Source of the DNA: an uncultured Flavobacteriaceae bacterium
Lineage (GTDB): Bacteria; Bacteroidota; Bacteroidia; Flavobacteriales; Flavobacteriaceae
Direction: 5' to 3'
Assembly (NCBI GenBank): GCA_947503005.1
Contig: CANNCA010000003.1
Span: 1 to 64,000, forward strand
DNA: 64,000 nucleotides
Made by a program: the position numbers and the translations under genes
The notes under the pieces: model-generated
The model's input: only the letters and a program-made list of their open reading frames with translations
Database searches by the model: none
Told to the model about the DNA's origin: nothing
In this document: positions 8,379 to 17,248 of the stretch, one piece after another
Layout of the letters: each line of letters opens with the position of its first letter
Position numbering within the stretch: the stretch's first letter is position 1

Positions 8379-9889
8379 TGGAAGAACTGATACAAAGATT
8401 ACTTCAAGAAAAGCTTGCTCGAGATACACAGGTAAAAACCCGTAGGCACTTTATAAAGAATTGTGCCCAAGGTCTTGGTGGCCTAGCTCTTAGCTCGATT
8501 TTTGCAGGCTGTGATCCTTTAGGAAAACCCAAACAAACATCGCAAATATCATTTTCCGAGCGTGATTTAAATCCTCTGGCGACTCTCGCCCCTCCTTTTG
8601 GCCCAAAAGTAAAATCGGTTATTTATCTGCACATGGCAGGAGCACCTTCGCAATTGGAAATGTTCGACTATAAGCCCGCACTTCAAAAATTGAGCGGGCA
8701 AGATTGTCCACAATCTTTATTGGAAGGTAAGAAGTTCGCATTCATAAAAGGCACCCCCAAACTTTTAGGACCCCAAGCCGAATTCAAACAAGAAGGTGAA
8801 TCAGGTAATTGGGTCTCAAACTTTATGCCCCATTTTAAAAAAGTCGTGGATGAAGTAGCTTTCCTAAAAGCGGTACATACCGATCAATTCAATCACGGCC
8901 CGGCACAACTTTTTATGCATACAGGGAGCGCCCGATTGGGGCGACCGAGCATTGGAGCATGGGCCACTTATGGCCTAGGCTCAGAAAACCAGAACCTACC
9001 CGGATTTGTTGTTTTGACTTCCGGAGGAAATACACCAGATGCCGGAAAAAGTGTTTGGGGAAGCGGATTTCTTCCCTCGGTATACCAAGGCGTGCAATGT
9101 CGCTCAGAAGGCGACCCGGTACTTTATATCGAAGACCCGGATGGTATTACCCGCGATTTGAAAAAGAGCACCATCGATGCCATCAATAAAATCAATAAAG
9201 AGGAATATGCAAAATACGCCGATCCTGAAATTCTGGCGCGTATCAATCAATATGAGATGGCATATCGCATGCAAATAGCCGTACCTGAGGTCATGAATAT
9301 CAATTCGGAACCTGAGAACATCAAACAAATGTACGGAGTCGAACCAGGGAAAGAGTCTTTTGCGAACAATTGTTTATTGGCAAGAAAACTGGTTGAAGAC
9401 GGCGTCCGGTTCGTACAGCTTTTTGATTGGGGTTGGGATACCCATGGAAATGTTAGAGAAGGATCTATTGATTTAGGACTCCGAAACAAATGCCGAGAAA
9501 TAGATCGCCCCATTGCTGCTTTGATATTAGATTTAAAACGGAGAGGTCTTCTCGATGAAACCCTAATCGTTTGGGGAGGGGAATTTGGAAGGACACCCAT
9601 GCAAGAAAATCGCGGCAACACTAAAATGGCCTATATGGGCCGCGACCATCACGGCGATGCGTTTACCATGTGGATGGCGGGTGGCGGAATTAAAAAAGGT
9701 GCCCTACACGGAAAAACAGATGATATTGGGTTCTCAGGAATTGAAGGTCAAGTATCTGTACACGATGTGCATGCGACAATCTTGCATTTATTAGGTTTTG
9801 ACCACGAGCAATTCACCTATGAGTTTCAAGGACGTAATTTTAGACTAACAGATGTTGAGGGGCAAGTAATCAAGGAGATTTTAGCGTAA
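8378..9889 (+). CDS. DUF1501 Tat-exported protein
   Basis: A 503-residue protein with a twin-arginine signal (TRRHFIKNCAQGLGG, residues 21-35) and a possible lipobox at Cys45. It therefore appears to be folded in the cytosol, exported by Tat and perhaps lipidated. The rest is one DUF1501 domain, a relative of the alkaline phosphatase/sulfatase fold. Visible landmarks are HMAGAPSQLEMFDYKP, FNHGPAQLFMHTG, DWGWDTHGN, WGGEFGRTP and GRDHHGDAFTMWMAGGG, rich in His/Asp that could ligate metal. The start overlaps the DUF1549 stop. DUF1501 and DUF1549/DUF1553 genes are almost always paired, implying a shared reaction, but no substrate is established as far as I know. Confidence 0.92.
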   Translation: MEELIQRLLQEKLARDTQVKTRRHFIKNCAQGLGGLALSSIFAGCDPLGKPKQTSQISFSERDLNPLATLAPPFGPKVKSVIYLHMAGAPSQLEMFDYKPALQKLSGQDCPQSLLEGKKFAFIKGTPKLLGPQAEFKQEGESGNWVSNFMPHFKKVVDEVAFLKAVHTDQFNHGPAQLFMHTGSARLGRPSIGAWATYGLGSENQNLPGFVVLTSGGNTPDAGKSVWGSGFLPSVYQGVQCRSEGDPVLYIEDPDGITRDLKKSTIDAINKINKEEYAKYADPEILARINQYEMAYRMQIAVPEVMNINSEPENIKQMYGVEPGKESFANNCLLARKLVEDGVRFVQLFDWGWDTHGNVREGSIDLGLRNKCREIDRPIAALILDLKRRGLLDETLIVWGGEFGRTPMQENRGNTKMAYMGRDHHGDAFTMWMAGGGIKKGALHGKTDDIGFSGIEGQVSVHDVHATILHLLGFDHEQFTYEFQGRNFRLTDVEGQVIKEILA

Positions 9890-9943
9890 GCTCCAAGGCA
9901 TCAAACTAAAACCTAACAAGGATAATAATTACCCAAACAAATA

Positions 9944-10822
9944 ATGACAAAAAAACTAGTTCTTCTCTTTATATTAATCTCAACCCTAACCTCCTATTCC
10001 CAAAAACAAGGAAAACTCCAATTCTTTCAAACCGATTGGGGAAGGACACTTTCGTGGGATTCCTTCTGCGAAAAGACAAAAGCGGCAGGTTATGATGGCC
10101 TAGAAACTTGGTTTCCTTCAGACAAGAAAAGTCAAGCCGAATTAAAAGCGGCCTTAGAAAAGTATAATCTGAAAGTCGGCTTTTTGAACGGCACCGATAA
10201 ATCACTTCCTTTTGAAGAAAGCCTTAAAAGCTATACCGAACATTTCAAGACCCTAATTGCATGGAATCCCGCTTATATTAATTGCCATACAGGTAGCGAT
10301 TTTTTAACTTTTGAGCAGAATAAAGCCTTTATTGATTCGGCCAATAAAATCGCAAAGCAAAATAACATTCCCATTTATCATGAAACCCATCGTGGGCGAT
10401 TTAGCTACAACCTTCCGGATACCAAAAAATATGTACAAGCGATTCCCGATTTGAAAATGACCTTGGATATTAGCCATTGGATGGTTGTTCACGAATCTCT
10501 GTTGGAAAATCAAGACGTGGAATTGCAAGAAGTATTGGACCGTTCACATCATATCCATGCTAGAGTGGGCCATGCCGAAAGTCCGCAAGTAAACGACCCA
10601 GAAGCTCCGGAGTGGAAAAAATCCGTTGATCGTCATCTAGACCTCTGGGAAAAAGTAATCCGTCAGAAATGGGAAAAGCAAGAGATGTTTACTATTACTA
10701 CTGAATTCGGCCCTGCGGATTATATGCCAACTTTACCCTACACGAAAGTCCCTGTGGCTGACCAATGGAAAGCCAACCTCTATATGATGAAAGTGCTGAA
10801 AGAACGTTTGAACATTGAATAG
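9944..10822 (+). CDS. Secreted TIM-barrel sugar phosphate isomerase/epimerase-like protein
   Basis: The 292-residue protein has a signal peptide (1-19) and an AP-endonuclease-2/xylose-isomerase-like TIM barrel. Likely metal-site residues lie in NCHTGSDF, YHETHRGRFSYN, LDISHWM, HIHARVGH and TTEFGPADYMP. Typical intracellular family members epimerise or isomerise keto-sugars or inositols; an exported member must act on a free periplasmic substrate. It follows the DUF1501 gene by 54 bp and precedes the DUF2231 gene by 5 bp, so all four genes probably form one operon. A role on a (keto-)sugar or polyol oxidised by the cassette is inference. Confidence 0.85.
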   Translation: MTKKLVLLFILISTLTSYSQKQGKLQFFQTDWGRTLSWDSFCEKTKAAGYDGLETWFPSDKKSQAELKAALEKYNLKVGFLNGTDKSLPFEESLKSYTEHFKTLIAWNPAYINCHTGSDFLTFEQNKAFIDSANKIAKQNNIPIYHETHRGRFSYNLPDTKKYVQAIPDLKMTLDISHWMVVHESLLENQDVELQEVLDRSHHIHARVGHAESPQVNDPEAPEWKKSVDRHLDLWEKVIRQKWEKQEMFTITTEFGPADYMPTLPYTKVPVADQWKANLYMMKVLKERLNIE

Positions 10823-10827
10823 AAAAT

Positions 10828-12222
10828 ATGGATGTTCTAAAACAGCTACTAGGAAGACTGCACCCGCTAATCGTTCACCTGCCCATTGGGTTTATTATTC
10901 TAGGACTCTTATTGCAATGGTACGATCGAAAAAGATTGACGTATCAAAACGTGATTCCCCTAATTTATTTGTGGGCTGGAATTAGTGCTACCTTAGCGTG
11001 TATAACGGGTTATCTTCAGTATTTGGGCGAGGGTTATGCCTTTGATACTATAAAATGGCATCTATGGTCAGGAATTGCCACGGCCTTGTTTTCGTTTTTG
11101 ATGTACGCCAAATTCAAAACATTTTCGGAGAAGTATTTTCTTGCCAAAATCCCTCTAGCCGCACTTTCCGTAATTTTCTTTCTACTGATTTCTTTTACAG
11201 GTCACCAAGGCGGAAATATTACCCATGGGGAAGATTATCTGGTTGAACCCTTACCGAATTCTGTGAAATCTGCATTGGGTTTTGAGACTTTTGAAGAGAA
11301 AGAAATCGCTTTGAACGAAGAGAATTGGGAAAATGCATTAATCTATGAAGATGTTGTCAAACCTATATTAAATAACAAATGTGTCAGTTGCCATAATCCA
11401 AAGAAAACAAAAGGGGAATTACTATTGCATAACCCTGAAGGGATTCTAAAGGGAGGCGAAAATGGCGAGGTACTTATCGCTAACAATGCTTCTAAAAGCG
11501 AAATTTTCAGCCGAATGAATTTACCAATGGAAGACGACGACCATATGCCCCCAGAAGGAAAAACCCAACCTTCAAAAGAAGAAATTCGACTAGTAGGCGC
11601 ATGGATAGATGCAGGTCATCCTTTTGAGGGCACTATCAAAGAAATTGGGCTGCCCCAAGAGCTATTTTTATCTTTTTTTCCAAAAAACGAAGAAAAAGAC
11701 CATCCAGATATGGAGATTGCAGTGGCTTCGAAAGACAGTATTCTAGCGATTGAAAAGATAGGGGTACACGTGGATTTAATCAGTAAGGCCTCCAACTTTT
11801 TGAGTGTTTCCTGTGTCAACAAACCTTCTTTTTCGGATTCGGATTTTGAATCACTCCTTTCTATTAAAAATCAAATCGCAAAACTGGATCTAGGTGGTAC
11901 ACAAGTGACCGATTCCATTTTTGCCAAACTAGCTACACTCCCCAATTTAACCATACTGAAATTGGATAATAGCGTGATTACGGGAAGTACGATCGATGAA
12001 ATTTCGTCTTTAGAACATTTGAAATCCATCAATTTAATCGGTACGGAGTTTGAAACTTCCAATTTGGAAAAATTAGCGGATTTTAAAAACCTTCGGAAGG
12101 TTTATGTGTACGGTTCGAAGGTAAATCCTGAAAATATAGTGACTTTTAAAGAGGGAGAAATCCATGTTGATTATGGAAATTATGAACTGCCGCCTTTAGC
12201 TTCTGACTCTATTGTTTACTGA
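10828..12222 (+). CDS. DUF2231 membrane protein with cytochrome c and leucine-rich domains
   Basis: A 464-residue fusion. Residues 1 to about 130 form the four-helix DUF2231 membrane domain (GRLHPLIVHLPIGFIILG), with His residues that in related families can bind haem. A planctomycete-type cytochrome c domain follows, with KCVSCHNP near 185-192 and the axial-Met loop DDDHMPPEGK. The C-terminal ~120 residues form short leucine-rich repeats (LDLGGTQVTD, LPNLTILKLDNS, LEHLKSINLIGTEF). It looks like the inner-membrane, quinone-side partner of the haem protein at the head of the operon; the LRR part could dock that partner. Last gene of the cassette, 5 bp after the TIM-barrel gene. Confidence 0.85.
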   Translation: MDVLKQLLGRLHPLIVHLPIGFIILGLLLQWYDRKRLTYQNVIPLIYLWAGISATLACITGYLQYLGEGYAFDTIKWHLWSGIATALFSFLMYAKFKTFSEKYFLAKIPLAALSVIFFLLISFTGHQGGNITHGEDYLVEPLPNSVKSALGFETFEEKEIALNEENWENALIYEDVVKPILNNKCVSCHNPKKTKGELLLHNPEGILKGGENGEVLIANNASKSEIFSRMNLPMEDDDHMPPEGKTQPSKEEIRLVGAWIDAGHPFEGTIKEIGLPQELFLSFFPKNEEKDHPDMEIAVASKDSILAIEKIGVHVDLISKASNFLSVSCVNKPSFSDSDFESLLSIKNQIAKLDLGGTQVTDSIFAKLATLPNLTILKLDNSVITGSTIDEISSLEHLKSINLIGTEFETSNLEKLADFKNLRKVYVYGSKVNPENIVTFKEGEIHVDYGNYELPPLASDSIVY

Positions 12223-12391
12223 CTCAGGTTATTATTTAAACGTAAAGATCACAAGGAATTTATGGAAGGAGACGCAAAGTCATACCGGAATAAATTCTTT
12301 GTTCTCCTTATGATTAGGTCTTCTCAAGCCTCAACATTTAATTTCCAAATCAAAAAGAAAAAACATAGCTTAGAGCCAGCAACTACCAACT

Positions 12392-13822
12392 ATGCACTTC
12401 AGTAAAAAACTAGGCCTGTTTCTCGGTCCGATTTTATTCTTCATCATTTTAGGCTTGCCTTTCGAATTAGTTTCCGAACAGGGGGATAAGGTAATCGCAG
12501 TAGCGGCTTGGATGATTGTCTGGTGGATTACCGAAGCGGTTTCCATTTCAGTTTCGGCCTTATTGCCCTTGCTTCTATTTCCGTTGCTCAAGGTGATGCC
12601 CATTGCCGACGTTGGTGCTAATTACGGCAGCCCTATTGTTTTTCTTTTTTTTGGTGGTTTCGTAATGGCACTGGCATTAGAAAAAGTAAACCTTCATCGC
12701 CGAATCGCCCTGAACATCATCAGATTGACTGGAACGACCCCGAACAAGGTCGTATTGGGTTTTATGATCGCGACTGCAGCACTCAGCATGTGGATCAGTA
12801 ATACGGCTACTACAGTGGTAATGTTACCAATTGCAATGTCGGTTATCGGTCTGTTGGTTAACGACGAAGACGGATTTACGAAAAGTGACCAGAATTTCGC
12901 ATTAAGTGTCATGCTAGGTATTGCCTTTTCCGCAAATGCGGGCGGAGTTGCCACGGTCATCGGTACTCCGCCCAATATGGTCATGGTCGGCCTTTTGGAA
13001 AATGAGTACAACATTGAAATTTCCTTTTTTAAATGGATGCTACTCGGTATCCCTTTTTCGTTTACCATGATTGCCATTAGCTATTTTGTTTTGACCCGAT
13101 GGATGTTCCCTAACCGACAATTGAAATTCTCGGCTTCCAAAGAGGTAATAAATGACGAACTAACGAAGCTCGGACCCATGTCAGGGAAAGAGAAAATGGT
13201 TTTGGTGATTTTTGCGGTGACCGTTTCCCTTTGGATTTTTAGGGCCTTGATCAATGATATTTTTCCAAATCTCAAATTGAACGATACCATGATCAGCATT
13301 TTTGCTGCTGTAGCACTTTTTGCATTGCCCTATAATCTTAAAAAGGGAGATTTTCTTATCGTATGGCAAGACACCTCCAGATTGGCTTGGGGTATTTTAA
13401 TTCTTTTCGGCGGGGGACTCGCCTTAGCAAAAGGAATGTCCGTCAGCGGTATTGTAGACCTTGTCGCGAATACGATTGCGGCCAGCGATATTTCGATATT
13501 GTTAATGGCCAGTCTTTTGATTTTTCTAATGCTTTTTATGACAGAAATAATGAGCAATGTTGCACTCGTTGCCGTGCTTGCCCCAGTTGTAGCGGGTATC
13601 GCTATTGGTTTGGAAATTCCGATACTTTATTTACTTATTCCCGTTACCATCGCTAGTAGTTGTGCTTTTATGCTACCCATGGCTACACCACCAAATGCCA
13701 TTGTATTTGCTAGCGGTTATGTCAAAGTACACGAAATGGCCCGTGTTGGGATTATCCTGAATCTTATCGCGGTTGTTATATTGATACTGGTTTTTCAATT
13801 TGTACTTCCAATTTTATTCTAA
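12392..13822 (+). CDS. SLC13/DASS-family sodium:anion symporter
   Basis: A 476-residue inner-membrane protein with about 11-12 hydrophobic helices. It carries the family signature SNTATT near residue 136, the re-entrant-loop motif GVATVIGTPPNMVMVG and the second-half equivalents EIMSNVALVAVLAPV and ATPPNAIVFASG. DASS symporters import divalent anions such as dicarboxylates, citrate or sulfate, usually with sodium. The second SNT motif reads SNV, so specificity cannot be assigned. It has its own ~170-bp upstream gap and no obvious operon partner. Confidence 0.92.
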   Translation: MHFSKKLGLFLGPILFFIILGLPFELVSEQGDKVIAVAAWMIVWWITEAVSISVSALLPLLLFPLLKVMPIADVGANYGSPIVFLFFGGFVMALALEKVNLHRRIALNIIRLTGTTPNKVVLGFMIATAALSMWISNTATTVVMLPIAMSVIGLLVNDEDGFTKSDQNFALSVMLGIAFSANAGGVATVIGTPPNMVMVGLLENEYNIEISFFKWMLLGIPFSFTMIAISYFVLTRWMFPNRQLKFSASKEVINDELTKLGPMSGKEKMVLVIFAVTVSLWIFRALINDIFPNLKLNDTMISIFAAVALFALPYNLKKGDFLIVWQDTSRLAWGILILFGGGLALAKGMSVSGIVDLVANTIAASDISILLMASLLIFLMLFMTEIMSNVALVAVLAPVVAGIAIGLEIPILYLLIPVTIASSCAFMLPMATPPNAIVFASGYVKVHEMARVGIILNLIAVVILILVFQFVLPILF

Positions 13823-13983
13823 AATTAACTGGTATTACAATCTTAACATGTCTAAGAGGTAACATATCGAATAAAGGAGATACCTAATCTGAAGACATTT
13901 GATTTTTTAGTATTTTTAAAACTTTTGGTCAAACTATCCCCGAAATCATTGATTTCATTTTTGCATTATTTTAAATCACGCTT

Positions 13984-15261
13984 ATGAAAAAGATTCTATT
14001 TGCCTTAATTGCCTTCGTACTGTTCAGTAGTCACGTTATGTACCTTAAGTTGGACTCCTATTTTTTGGAGCCAGATACAAAAGCAACCATTCAATTATTT
14101 AACGGCACCTTCGATAAGAGTGAAAATGTGATTACCCGCGACCGCATGCTCGACGCGAGTTTACTAGGTAATGGTCAACGCATAAAAGTAGCTGACTCGC
14201 AATGGACTGAAAAAGATAGCGTTACCCTTTTAAATTTCCAAGCCGGAGCTGCAGGTACTTGGGTCGCCGGAATTTCAACAGCCCCCCGCTCCATCGAAAT
14301 GGACGCTGAAGCGTTCAATACCTATCTGGAACATGAAGGGATATTGGATATGTTGACTTTCCGTAAAGAAAACGATGAACTCGAAGATGCCGCCGTAGAA
14401 AAATATTCCAAACACGTAAAAACCATTTTTCAGGTCGGGAATAAAAGAACTAACGATTGGGAGACAGCTTTAGGATATCCGATTGAATTTGTACCACTTG
14501 ACAATCCATATGATTTGAATACAGGTGACAGTATACGTGTCAAGCTCCTTTTTAATGGCGAACCGTTGGCAAACCAATTGGTCTATGCAGATTACAAAGC
14601 ACCAGAAGATGCACATACCCATGATGATGCAGAAGCCGAGGACGGCCACAGCCATGATGAAGAAACGGAACATAGTCATGAACCAAAAAGTGAAAGTGGG
14701 CACATTAACCAAGGAGAAAAAGTCAAAAACGAACATTCACATACTGATGAAGCAAGCCATAGCCATGACGATGGCACAACGGAGCATAGTCATGATGACA
14801 ACGTGGAGCATAGCCATAGTCATGACAATGAACCCGAAAGCACACACAGTCATAAAGAAACTGACGAAGAAGGCCACACTCATGACGATACCAACGAAGA
14901 GGGCCATAGCCATGTAGGCACTACAGAAAAAGAGCACAGTCACGATTCGGGCGAAACGGCGCCCCACCAACATACATCCGGCCAACAACTTCGTTCGAAT
15001 GCGGACGGAATTGTTACCGCAAAGCTAACCGCTGACGGAATTTGGTATTTACAAACCATTCACCTGGTCAAGACGGAGGAAGAAGGATTCACTCACGAGT
15101 CAAATTGGACTACCCTAACCTTTGAGGTAGTACATGCCCATGGTGCGGACACGCACACCCACGAAAATGAGGAAGAAGGTGGAATTCCATCGTATGTGTA
15201 TTGGATTGGAAGTCTGTTGTTGGTGGGTCTATTGTTTTTCTGGTTTAATAGAAAGAAGTAA
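13984..15261 (+). CDS. DUF4198/NikM-like periplasmic protein with His-rich metal-binding insert
   Basis: A 425-residue exported protein: signal peptide (1-20), a beta-rich DUF4198-like domain (about 25-205), then a strikingly His/Asp/Glu-rich insert of roughly 120 residues (about 210-335). The insert is built from repeated HSHD, HTHDD and EEGHSH units and is followed by the rest of the beta domain. A C-terminal transmembrane anchor (about 402-421) is followed by a short NRKK tail. DUF4198 proteins are associated with nickel and cobalt uptake, and His-rich inserts bind such metals. The HupE/UreJ-like permease gene starts on the next base after this stop. The predicted role is metal capture on the periplasmic face of the inner membrane. 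Confidence 0.82.
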   Translation: MKKILFALIAFVLFSSHVMYLKLDSYFLEPDTKATIQLFNGTFDKSENVITRDRMLDASLLGNGQRIKVADSQWTEKDSVTLLNFQAGAAGTWVAGISTAPRSIEMDAEAFNTYLEHEGILDMLTFRKENDELEDAAVEKYSKHVKTIFQVGNKRTNDWETALGYPIEFVPLDNPYDLNTGDSIRVKLLFNGEPLANQLVYADYKAPEDAHTHDDAEAEDGHSHDEETEHSHEPKSESGHINQGEKVKNEHSHTDEASHSHDDGTTEHSHDDNVEHSHSHDNEPESTHSHKETDEEGHTHDDTNEEGHSHVGTTEKEHSHDSGETAPHQHTSGQQLRSNADGIVTAKLTADGIWYLQTIHLVKTEEEGFTHESNWTTLTFEVVHAHGADTHTHENEEEGGIPSYVYWIGSLLLVGLLFFWFNRKK

Positions 15262-15945
15262 ATGACGAACTCGGCCAAGAAAATTCTAATCAGTTCCTCT
15301 TTTATATTGTTTCCTTTTGCCCTTTTGGCGCACGGAGTCAGTTCGGGAGACCAAGAAATCTTGAACAATGGTGGACTCTTATCGTATATCTATGTAGGTG
15401 CAAAACACATGGTCACGGGGTACGATCATTTGTTGTTTTTAGCAGGAGTAATCTTTTACTTGAAGAGCTTTAAGGATATTGTACGTTTCATTACCGTATT
15501 CACTATCGGACACAGCATTACCCTCATTGGAGCGACCTATTTGGGTATTCAAGCAAATGAACACTTAGTTGACGCCGTGATAGCTTTAAGCGTACTTTAT
15601 AAAGGATTTGAAAACCTAGGGGGATTCGAAAAGTACTTGAAAGTTAAATCGCCGAATCTTTTACCGATGGTTTTCATTTTTGGTTTGATTCATGGCTTCG
15701 GCTTATCAACAAGATTACAGTCGTTCGAAGTTGGGAGCTCTCAGTTTCTTGCAAAAATAGTGAGTTTCAACATTGGTGTGGAACTGGGTCAGATTTTAGC
15801 CTTGATTCCTATTGTCTTTGTCATTACCAAATGGCAAACGAAGAACAGTTACAATGCTTTTTACAAGGCGGCCAACTTTTATCTGGTCATTGCCGGTATA
15901 GGACTATTTATCTATCAAATGTATGGTTATTTCTATGGACATTGA
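15262..15945 (+). CDS. HupE/UreJ-family metal permease
   Basis: A 227-residue membrane protein with an N-terminal signal-like segment and about six helices. The conserved His motifs of the HupE/UreJ group are visible: GYDHLLFLAGV, TIGHSITL and GLIHGFGLS. The family imports nickel or cobalt for hydrogenase, urease or cobalamin enzymes. The start abuts the upstream stop with no gap, so translation is coupled with the His-rich protein and the two probably form one uptake system. No urease, hydrogenase or cobalamin gene is in the window, so the metal cannot be fixed. A bidirectional terminator follows at 15995-16025. Confidence 0.88.
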   Translation: MTNSAKKILISSSFILFPFALLAHGVSSGDQEILNNGGLLSYIYVGAKHMVTGYDHLLFLAGVIFYLKSFKDIVRFITVFTIGHSITLIGATYLGIQANEHLVDAVIALSVLYKGFENLGGFEKYLKVKSPNLLPMVFIFGLIHGFGLSTRLQSFEVGSSQFLAKIVSFNIGVELGQILALIPIVFVITKWQTKNSYNAFYKAANFYLVIAGIGLFIYQMYGYFYGH

Positions 15946-15994
15946 TGTTTACTCTTCGTAAAGAACTATCCCAAACTTGCTCAATTCAATGTAT

Positions 15995-16025
15995 AAAAAA
16001 GACCCCTATTAAAGAGGCCTTTTTA
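15995..16025 (+). terminator. Bidirectional intrinsic terminator
   Basis: Imperfect 12-bp stem with outer arms AAAAAG/CTTTTT and inner arms CC/GG and CT/AG, bounded by A- and T-runs on both sides. It lies between convergent genes (HupE-like permease and YLPxGF-repeat protein). Confidence 0.7.
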
Positions 16026-16049
16026 ATTAAGTTATATACTGTGTTAGTC

Positions 16050-16451
16050 TTATTTTGCGTAGGCGTTAAAACCTTTGGGTAAATACTTTTTAGAATCGAT
16101 AGTTAATTCAAATGAATCGTTCTCGTCAATATAGTTAATACCTTCTATTCCGTTAGGATTAGCGTAGGCATCGAAGCCTACAGGTAAATATTTCGAGGTA
16201 GCGATATCATTGTCGTTTTCTTCTTCGATGAATTCAATACTGTTCAAATCTACGTATTGCTTGTATGGATCAAAATCTTCCGGTAAGTAATCCGCTACAT
16301 CGAAACCTAGGTTGATTTCAACTTCTTCTTGTATATAAGTAATCGAGTTTATATCAAACTCTTCTCTTTCCGTTTCAGGGTCTGCAGCGAAAACTCCCTT
16401 CGCAAATGATAGGCCCATTATGATAGCTAAAGCTAAATTCTTTTTGTTCAT
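16050..16451 (-). CDS. Small secreted acidic protein with three YLPxGFxxY repeats
   Basis: A 133-residue protein with a signal peptide (1-22, ending VFA-A) and a very acidic mature part. It is made of three units of about 30 residues, each containing an [S/G]I-x-[Y/F]-I-[x]-E segment (36-43, 71-78, 104-110) and a YLP-x-x-F-[D/N]-x-Y segment (55-63, 88-96, 123-131). I do not recognise a named family, and nothing suggests catalysis. The regular repeats and acidity suggest a periplasmic or surface binding protein, perhaps for cations or a partner protein. It is transcribed alone towards the terminator at 15995-16025. The ~800 bp upstream have no gene. Confidence 0.75.
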   Translation of the reverse strand: MNKKNLALAIIMGLSFAKGVFAADPETEREEFDINSITYIQEEVEINLGFDVADYLPEDFDPYKQYVDLNSIEFIEEENDNDIATSKYLPVGFDAYANPNGIEGINYIDENDSFELTIDSKKYLPKGFNAYAK

Positions 16452-16811
16452 ATCGTTTTTCGATTATATATGAGGTATTATAACGCTGTTTTGTATAGTT
16501 ATTGCCTTCTTACTTAAAGTGCTAATTGCTTGGTTTTCAACAAAATTGAACACTTTTGAATGAAACCAAAACAACCATTGTCAAATTCATAATTTAACAT
16601 TTGATTTCTTAAGAATTTGGTAGTAGGACACTTGAATTTTTGTGAGGATTAATTTTAGATTTTTCGATGAACTACGAAATGATAGGCTGTTTATCGATGG
16701 TTTTCTGGCAATCGTATGAAACTGTCCTAGAAATAAACGCCGCTAATCTGAAGAGTCGATCAATTACTATTTTCATTTTACTTAAAAAGTCATTTAAAAT
16801 TAGATTTCATT

Positions 16812-16855
16812 AAAAAAATAAAGCCGCAAACACCAACCACAGTATGCGACTTTAT
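16812..16855 (-). terminator. Terminator-like hairpin on the minus strand
   Basis: An 11-bp stem with one mismatch (arms at 16818-16828 and 16845-16855) and a 16-nt loop. On the minus strand it is followed by a run of seven Ts. No annotated minus-strand gene ends here, so it could close an unrecognised small transcript starting between 16860 and 17240. Confidence 0.5.
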
Positions 16856-16870
16856 CCTTGACTAATTCGA

Positions 16871-16888
16871 TCCCGACTAGTGTCGGGA
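16871..16888. repeat. Short perfect palindrome TCCCGACTAGTGTCGGGA
   Basis: Perfect 7-bp arms (TCCCGAC/GTCGGGA) with a 4-nt centre, GC-rich in an AT-rich surrounding. It resembles the dispersed short palindromes seen in intergenic DNA of many Flavobacteria. This is the only copy I noticed in the window. Confidence 0.5.
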
Positions 16889-17248
16889 CACTAAATGAAA
16901 ATTCTCTACTTATAAGACTGACCAGAATCAAAAATGTTACAGTTATAACCAAAATTTCTCCAAATTGAACACTCACTTATCATTACATAAGTGTAAACAA
17001 AATCTCAAAAACCATTTTAGGTATTGTTTTACACGTGTATAATCGGCTTAAATAAAGTAGAATTCACGGGCTATTAAAACACATAATTTATGGACCTCTC
17101 GATAAAGTGAAATGAAAATCCGATGAAGTAAAACACTATTCAACAGGCTAGGGTATTTTGACATCGCAAAGAGCCCATTTCGCAACAATCGGCTTTTTCG
17201 CACCTAAATCCGAAGTAGATTAGCTTCAGAATTAAAAACGAAATCATC

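Larger units (their letters stand above)
16452..17248. other. Gene-poor stretch with several hairpins
   Basis: About 800 bp of AT-rich DNA without a convincing coding sequence on either strand. It holds a minus-strand terminator-like hairpin (16812-16855), a perfect short palindrome (16871-16888) and a terminator-like hairpin on the plus strand (17168-17198, arms AAAGAGCC/GGCTTTTT). These suggest unannotated short transcripts or regulatory RNA, but I cannot identify any known RNA. Confidence 0.5.

Noticed and set aside
14525-14917. 130-codon Met/Thr-rich frame within the His-rich gene, plus antisense frames at 14470-14988
   Set aside because: Shadows of the repetitive His/Asp coding DNA; their Met/Val/Thr-rich composition is an artefact of shifted CATGA repeats.
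14600-14960. CRISPR-like array suggested by the short repeats
   Set aside because: The units are 6-12 bp, imperfect, in frame and encode HSHD/HTHD peptides; there are no spacers or cas genes.
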